The notes under the pieces: model-generated
The model's database searches: none
The model's input: only the letters and a program-made list of their open reading frames with translations
Told to the model about the DNA's origin: nothing
In this document: positions 23,880 to 28,130 of the stretch, one piece after another
Layout: every line of letters starts with the position of its first letter
Numbering within the stretch: position 1 is the stretch's first letter
Made by a program: the position numbers and the translations under genes
Source of the DNA: CBDUEV01 sp965366365
Lineage (GTDB): Bacteria; Actinomycetota; Acidimicrobiia; Spongiisociales; JAENVV01
Reading direction: 5' to 3'
DNA length: 28,130 bases
NCBI GenBank assembly: GCA_965366365.1
Contig: CBDUEV010000036.1
Span: 1-28,130 of the forward strand

Positions 23880-24778
23880 GCACCCGGTCGGGCTTCATCG
23901 CCGTGGTCGGAAGACCCAACGTCGGAAAGTCAACCCTCGTCAATCGTCTGGTCGGACAGAAGGTGGCCATCACCTCGACCCGACCTCAAACCACCCGCAA
24001 TGCCATCCGCGGCGTGATGACGGTTCGCCAAGGAGATGTGGCCGTTGCCCAGGCCGTGTTCGTCGACACTCCCGGTCTTCACCGGCCCCGGACGGCGTTG
24101 GGCGAACGCCTCAACGCGCTCGTGTACGGGACCCTGAAGGACGCCGACGCCGTGGTGTTCGTTTTGGACGCCAACCAGAAGATGGGCCCCGGCGACAGGA
24201 GAATCGCGCAGCGCCTCGTCGACTCTCGCGCTCCCGTGGTCTGCGTCGTCAACAAGACCGATGCCGCCGCCAGCAGCGACGTTCTCGAACGTCTCGCCGA
24301 AGCGGGGGAGTACGGGTTCGCCGCCTATGTGCCGGTGAGCGCCATGACCGGCGACGGAGTAGAACTGCTGATCGAGGAGGTGTTGGGACGGCTCCCGGCA
24401 GGCCCCTTGTACTTCCCCGAGGATGCCGTCTCCGACCAGCCTGAGTACCAACTCGTCGGGGAGATCGTGCGGGAGAAGTTCCTCGACCGGCTCCATGATG
24501 AGCTGCCCCACTCCTTGGTGGTGATCGTCAGAGACATGACCCAACGAGCCAACGGCACGCTCTACATCGACGCCTCGGCCGTTGTCGAACGGGCCTCTCA
24601 GAAGGGGATCGTGATCGGCAAGGGCGGGGAGCTCCTGCGTACCGCCGGGTCCGAGGCCCGACGCGAACTCGAGAGCATCTTCGGGACGCCGGTGTTCTTG
24701 GACCTGCGAGTTCGAGTCGAGAAAGACTGGCAGCAACATCCCGAGACCCTGGACCGGCTCGGTTTCGACCAGCGCTGA
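23876..24778 (+). CDS. era: GTPase Era
   Basis: The protein is 300 residues from the ATG overlapping the previous stop. The G-motifs are GRPNVGKS (12-19), TSTRPQTTR (switch), DTPGLHRP, NKTD and SAMTGDG. The C-terminal KH domain has VIGKGGELLRTAGSEARRELE and ends DWQQHPETLDRLGF. Era binds the 3' end of 16S rRNA and is needed for small-subunit assembly, which agrees with ybeY upstream. Length and motifs are normal. Confidence 0.98.
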   Translation: MSTRSGFIAVVGRPNVGKSTLVNRLVGQKVAITSTRPQTTRNAIRGVMTVRQGDVAVAQAVFVDTPGLHRPRTALGERLNALVYGTLKDADAVVFVLDANQKMGPGDRRIAQRLVDSRAPVVCVVNKTDAAASSDVLERLAEAGEYGFAAYVPVSAMTGDGVELLIEEVLGRLPAGPLYFPEDAVSDQPEYQLVGEIVREKFLDRLHDELPHSLVVIVRDMTQRANGTLYIDASAVVERASQKGIVIGKGGELLRTAGSEARRELESIFGTPVFLDLRVRVEKDWQQHPETLDRLGFDQR

Positions 24779-24835
24779 TCGGGTTCTGTTCGGAGCCTGC
24801 CGGTCACGGAGACCCAGTGGAGACCCGTGCGCCAG

Positions 24836-24841
24836 TACCAT
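24836..24841 (+). promoter_or_regulatory. Candidate -10 of recO, possibly leaderless
   Basis: TACCAT (TANNNT) is eight bases before the recO ATG at 24850, and no ribosome site is visible. The gap from era is 71 bases, so a separate transcript is plausible. There is no -35. Confidence 0.3.
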
Positions 24842-24849
24842 CACGCACC

Positions 24850-25593
24850 ATGGCGATTCGACACGATCAGGGCATCGTCCTCCGCACCTATTCGTTCGGA
24901 GAGGCCGACAAGATAATCGTCCTGCTGAGCCCGAACTCGGGAAAGATCAGAAGCGTCGCCAAAGGCGTTCGCAAGACCAAGAGCCGGTTCGGCGGCCGTT
25001 TGGAGCCATTCACGCACATCGACGTGGTTCTCTATGAGGGTCGCAACCTCGACACCATCACCCAGGTGTCGGTCATCGAGGCGTATCCGAAGCTCAGAGC
25101 CGACTACGACCGGGTGGTCATGGCGAGTGCTCTCGCCGAGGTGGCGGACGCCATCGCGCAGGAGAACGAGAACTCCACGGGGCTGTTCCTCCTGTTGCAG
25201 CGCGGCCTGGGTGCGCTCGAGCACCACGCCGGGCAAGATCCCGACGCCTCCGCCGACCTCCTGGCAGCCTTCCTGTTGAAGGCGGCCGACGTGCTTGGAT
25301 CGGCCCCGTCCTTGCTGCGCTGTGCCGGGTGCGGACGCACCCCCCAATCTGGCGAGAAGTTCCGATTCTCCTATGCGGCGGGAGGCACGGTGTGCGGTAC
25401 GTGCGCGCCATCGGGTGCGTATCTCCTCCGGGAGGGAGTCGTGCCCCGGCTGGCAATGCTGGCGGCGGCGGATCTCCGCGCCTTGCCGGACACCGAGACG
25501 GTGTTGATCGGAGATTGTCTCGGTGTCGCTCGCCGCTTCATCGAATACCATCTCGAGCGCCGTCTCTCCAGTCTGGAGGTGCTTCGTGACTGA
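24850..25593 (+). CDS. recO: DNA repair protein RecO
   Basis: The protein is 247 residues from the ATG at 24850 (MAIRHDQGIVLRTYSFGEADKI, the conserved RecO start); an upstream GTG at 24817 would add 11 unsupported residues. An N-terminal OB-fold (to about 80) is followed by a helical domain and a zinc-binding motif with C158-x2-C161 and C182-x2-C185. RecO helps load RecA at single-strand gaps with RecR. It lies between era and uppS as in actinobacteria, and its 3' end overlaps uppS by eight bases. Confidence 0.95.
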   Translation: MAIRHDQGIVLRTYSFGEADKIIVLLSPNSGKIRSVAKGVRKTKSRFGGRLEPFTHIDVVLYEGRNLDTITQVSVIEAYPKLRADYDRVVMASALAEVADAIAQENENSTGLFLLLQRGLGALEHHAGQDPDASADLLAAFLLKAADVLGSAPSLLRCAGCGRTPQSGEKFRFSYAAGGTVCGTCAPSGAYLLREGVVPRLAMLAAADLRALPDTETVLIGDCLGVARRFIEYHLERRLSSLEVLRD

Positions 25594-26332
25594 CAAAGAG
25601 TTGGACGTGTCGGCGGTCAGCCCGCACCGGCTGCCGGCCCATGTCGGAATCATCATGGACGGCAACGGTCGATGGGCTCAGTCCCGGGGCCTGGAACGCA
25701 CGCAAGGTCACGCGGCCGGGGAGGCCGCCTTGTTCGACACCGTCGAGGGTGCGCTGGCGCTGGGGCTGGACTGGCTGACCGTCTACACCTTCTCGACCGA
25801 GAACTGGAGCCGGCCCGCCGACGAGGTCGAGTTTCTGATGTTCTTCAACGAGGATCTCCTCACTCGCCGGCGCGACGACCTGCACCGTCAGGGCGTCCGC
25901 ATGCTCTTCGCCGGGCTGCTCGACGATCCACGCATCCCCGACCAGAACAAGAGGCGGATGGCGGAAGCCGAAGAACTCACCGAGCACAACGAGGCCCTCA
26001 ACCTGGTCTTCGCGTTCAATCACGGAGGCAGGGCTGATCTGGTGCGGGGAGCCCGACGTCTGGCGGCGGCGGCAGCCGAGGGCCGCATCGACCCGGAGGA
26101 CATCGACGAATCCGTCCTCGGCGCCGAACTGGGTGTGCCGGGCATGCCCGACTGCGACCTCGTGATCCGCACGTCAGGGGAGCAGCGACTCAGCAACTTC
26201 CTTCTCTGGCAGGCGGCCTACGCGGAGCTGATCTTCCCGGAGGTGCTCTGGCCGGAGTTCGGCGCCCAGACCCTCATCGACCTGGTCGTCGAGTATCAGC
26301 ACAGGACCCGGCGATTCGGCGCCGTGACCTGA
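25586..26332 (+). CDS. uppS: Polyprenyl diphosphate synthase (cis, UppS type)
   Basis: The protein is 248 residues from a GTG at 25586 with GGAGG (25575-25579) six bases upstream, starting eight bases inside recO. Signature blocks are HVGIIMDGNGRWA with catalytic D25, TFSTENWSRP, FNHGGRADL, and the C-terminal RTSGEQRLSNFLLWQAAYAEL. The enzyme extends isoprenoid chains in the cis configuration to make the lipid carrier for cell-wall synthesis. In mycobacteria the gene at this position (Rv2361c) makes decaprenyl diphosphate; chain length here is unknown. Confidence 0.96.
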   Translation: MTDKELDVSAVSPHRLPAHVGIIMDGNGRWAQSRGLERTQGHAAGEAALFDTVEGALALGLDWLTVYTFSTENWSRPADEVEFLMFFNEDLLTRRRDDLHRQGVRMLFAGLLDDPRIPDQNKRRMAEAEELTEHNEALNLVFAFNHGGRADLVRGARRLAAAAAEGRIDPEDIDESVLGAELGVPGMPDCDLVIRTSGEQRLSNFLLWQAAYAELIFPEVLWPEFGAQTLIDLVVEYQHRTRRFGAVT

Positions 26333-26359
26333 AGCAGCGTCCGGTTGTTCGGTTGGCAC

Positions 26360-26365
26360 TATGAT
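26360..26365 (+). promoter_or_regulatory. Candidate -10 of glyS
   Basis: TATGAT stands 23 bases before the glyS ATG, leaving room for a short leader with GAGG as ribosome site. A matching -35 at the right distance was not found. Confidence 0.45.
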
Positions 26366-26388
26366 CGCTCCACTCCATCGAGGATTCC

Positions 26389-27696
26389 ATGGCTGCTGAT
26401 TTCGACACCATTGTCAACCTGTCCAAGAGACGAGGGATCGTCTTTCCGTCGTCTGAGATCTACGGCGGGCTCCGCTCCGCCTACGACTACGGACCGCTCG
26501 GCACCCTTCTCCTCCGCAATGTCAAGAAGCAGTGGTGGCAGGCGATGGTGCAGATGCGCAGCGATATCGTCGGACTCGATTCGGCCATCCTTCAATCGCG
26601 CAAGGTGTGGCAGGCCTCTGGGCACGAAGAGGTGTTCACCGACCCCTTGGTGGAATGCCGCGAATGCAACAGCCGCCTTCGCCTCGACAAGCTGGACAGC
26701 CCCGATCAGTGTCCCGTGTGTGGGAAGAGGGATAGTTTCACCGAGCCGAAGCAGTTCAACCTCATGTTTCGCACCCACATGGGTCCCATCGATTCCGACG
26801 AGAACATGGTGTACCTCCGACCCGAGACGGCCCAGGGGATCTTCATCAACTACGAGAACGTGCGCCGAACCCAACGCCTCAAGCTCCCATTTGGCATCGC
26901 CCAGATCGGGAAGTCGTTCCGCAACGAGATCACGCCCGGACAGTTCGTGTTCCGCACTCGGGAGTTCGAGCAGATGGAGATGGAGTTCTTCTGCCGCCCG
27001 GAATCGGCAGGGGAGTGGTTCGACTACTGGGTGGAAGCACGCCACCAGTGGTACCTCGACCTCGGCATGGATCCGGACAACCTCAGGATTCGGCCTCACA
27101 GCGACGATGAGCTGTCCCATTACTCGGCTGCCACCGTCGACGTGGATTATCGCTTCCCCTGGGGCTGGGACGAGTTGGAGGGGATTGCCAACCGCACCGA
27201 CTTCGACCTGCGCCAGCACGCCGAGCTGAGCGGCGAGGACCTCAGGTACTACGACCAGGAGGCCGACGAGCGTTTCTTCCCCTACGTGATCGAGCCGGCT
27301 GCCGGTGCCACCCGGACGGCGTTCGCCTTCCTCATCGACGCCTACGACACCGAACAGGTTGGCGACGACTCCCGGACGGTGCTGCGTATCGACAAACGCC
27401 TCGCTCCGTATCAGCTCGCCGTCCTGCCGCTCTCCAAGAAGCCCGAACTGGTGGAGGGTGCGGAACAGGTGGCAGATCTCCTCCGGGCACGCTACATGCT
27501 GGAGGTCGACGTGACCCAGGCGATCGGCCGCCGGTACCGGCGCCAGGATGAGATCGGGACGCCCTACTGCCTCACCTTCGACTTCGACTCGCTCGACGAT
27601 CGGGCGGTGACCGTCCGTGACCGTGACACGATGGCGCAGGACCGGGTCTCGGTCGATCGCCTCGAAGGGTATCTGTCCGACTGTTTCTCCGGCTAG
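26389..27696 (+). CDS. glyS: Glycyl-tRNA synthetase, dimeric class II type
   Basis: This 435-residue protein is slightly shorter than the usual 460. Near the N-terminus is the family-specific GIVFPSSEIYGGLRSAYDYGPLG, followed by a zinc-like C90-x2-C93 and C108-x2-C111 module. Motif 2 is FRNEITPGQFVFRTREFEQMEMEFF in outline; motif 3 is GATRTAFAFLIDAY. The C-terminal anticodon-binding domain runs from about residue 340 (LAPYQLAVLPLS). It is the alpha2 enzyme, not the alpha2beta2 GlyQ/GlyS pair. The ATG has GAGG upstream and a likely -10 at 26360-26365. The gene follows uppS with a 56-base gap. Confidence 0.97.
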   Translation: MAADFDTIVNLSKRRGIVFPSSEIYGGLRSAYDYGPLGTLLLRNVKKQWWQAMVQMRSDIVGLDSAILQSRKVWQASGHEEVFTDPLVECRECNSRLRLDKLDSPDQCPVCGKRDSFTEPKQFNLMFRTHMGPIDSDENMVYLRPETAQGIFINYENVRRTQRLKLPFGIAQIGKSFRNEITPGQFVFRTREFEQMEMEFFCRPESAGEWFDYWVEARHQWYLDLGMDPDNLRIRPHSDDELSHYSAATVDVDYRFPWGWDELEGIANRTDFDLRQHAELSGEDLRYYDQEADERFFPYVIEPAAGATRTAFAFLIDAYDTEQVGDDSRTVLRIDKRLAPYQLAVLPLSKKPELVEGAEQVADLLRARYMLEVDVTQAIGRRYRRQDEIGTPYCLTFDFDSLDDRAVTVRDRDTMAQDRVSVDRLEGYLSDCFSG

Positions 27697-27773
27697 GCAA
27701 CCCGATCGGGCTACCACGCCTGGGGCTTCTGGGCCCGAGGCGGAGGTGGCAGAGGCGGCACTCTTCGCGTCGC

Positions 27774-27802
27774 TTGAACAGCCTCGCCACTCTGAGTAGG
27801 AT
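27774..27802 (+). promoter_or_regulatory. Promoter of the LacI-family gene
   Basis: TTGAAC (27774-27779) and TAGGAT (27797-27802) are separated by exactly 17 bases. This is the best housekeeping-sigma promoter in the window. Transcription should start near 27809, inside the operator. Confidence 0.75.
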
Positions 27803-27803
27803 C

Positions 27804-27823
27804 CAATGGAATCGGTTCCATTG
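27804..27823. promoter_or_regulatory. LacI-type operator
   Basis: CAATGGAA (27804-27811) and TTCCATTG (27816-27823) are exact complements around TCGG, giving an 18/20 palindrome with the central CG common in LacI-family operators. It overlaps the predicted transcription start, ideal for autorepression by the downstream regulator. Confidence 0.8.
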
Positions 27824-27834
27824 CAGGAGGAGCG

Positions 27835-28130
27835 TTGGCGACGATTCTCGATGTTGCCCGAGATGCAGGTGTGGGCGTGGGGACCGTCTCACGCGTGCTC
27901 AACGACCACCCGCGGGTCGCCGAGGCCACGCGAGCCAGGGTGATGGAGGCCATCGATCGCCTCGGCTACCGGCCCAATCCGCTGGCCCGCGGACTCTCCC
28001 TCGGACATTCGTCGACGATCGCCGTCCTGGTTCCCTCTCTGACGAGCGCTTCTGTGATGCAGCGTTTGGGGGGAGCCATCGGCGTGTTCAATGCGCAGGA
28101 GCGGCCGGTCACCGTCACGTCGATCGAGAG
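27835..28130 (+). CDS. LacI-family transcription regulator (5' part)
   Basis: The frame opens at a TTG (27835) with AGGAGG (27825-27830) upstream and runs off the end of the window; 98 codons are visible. The N-terminal LacI helix-turn-helix reads MATILDVARDAGVGVGTVSRVL, then RVMEAIDRLGYRPNPLARGL, the hinge helix. The effector-binding domain begins at IAVLVPSL. Such regulators usually control sugar uptake or catabolism, and the targets probably lie downstream, beyond the window. The upstream promoter and operator indicate that it represses itself. It is not part of the housekeeping series to its left. Confidence 0.93.
   Translation, partial: MATILDVARDAGVGVGTVSRVLNDHPRVAEATRARVMEAIDRLGYRPNPLARGLSLGHSSTIAVLVPSLTSASVMQRLGGAIGVFNAQERPVTVTSIE

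Noticed and set aside
1..28130. Mobile element, prophage, CRISPR array or defence system
   Set aside because: No transposase, integrase, repeat array, tRNA-linked att site or toxin-antitoxin pair was seen; most genes fit a conserved chromosomal order.

Overview
The window is GC-rich (about 65% by eye) chromosomal DNA from an actinobacterium. Three things point there: a BldD-family regulator, frequent ATGA stop/start overlaps with GTG and TTG starts, and a gene order that matches from memory the conserved actinobacterial series comEA-comEC-holA-rpsT-lepA-hemW-hrcA-dnaJ-phoH-ybeY-CorC-era-recO-uppS-glyS, seen for example (scattered) in Mycobacterium. A PgpH-type HD phosphodiesterase between phoH and ybeY, an arrangement better known from Firmicutes, suggests a deep lineage such as Acidimicrobiia. 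That placement is inference. No tRNA, rRNA, CRISPR array or mobile element was found, and no gap between genes exceeds 300 bases.

Left end (1-3405): the tail of a complex iron-sulfur molybdoenzyme operon of the PsrABC/PhsABC type, with the 3' end of the molybdopterin subunit, a four-cluster ferredoxin subunit and a NrfD/PsrC membrane anchor. A lipoprotein with two rhodanese domains follows, which suggests sulfur-compound redox chemistry outside the membrane. A strong hairpin terminator ends this block against a convergent polyphosphate kinase 2 gene (3433-4236).

Middle (4373-17367): comEA and comEC (DNA uptake), a convergent membrane protein with a degenerate GGDEF domain, a small exported protein, holA, rpsT, lepA, hemW, then hrcA and dnaJ. 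A class III adenylate cyclase with an N-terminal membrane region sits between hrcA and dnaJ. The hrcA promoter carries a perfect 9-9-9 inverted repeat, a variant of the HrcA operator CIRCE, which begins inside the hemW stop codon.

Right part (17484-28130): a BldD-like regulator with the c-di-GMP-binding signature, a convergent HIT protein, then a tightly coupled run phoH-pgpH-ybeY-CorC-era, followed by recO-uppS, glyS and the start of a LacI-family regulator that has a complete promoter and operator. The PgpH homologue is long because its extracellular region contains an SdrD-B/Cna-B-like insert.

The most distinctive theme is nucleotide signalling among housekeeping genes: a GGDEF-like protein, a complete adenylate cyclase, a likely c-di-GMP-sensing BldD and a likely c-di-AMP phosphodiesterase. 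Several genes also appear to have leaderless promoters. No wholly new multi-gene system could be established from sequence alone.
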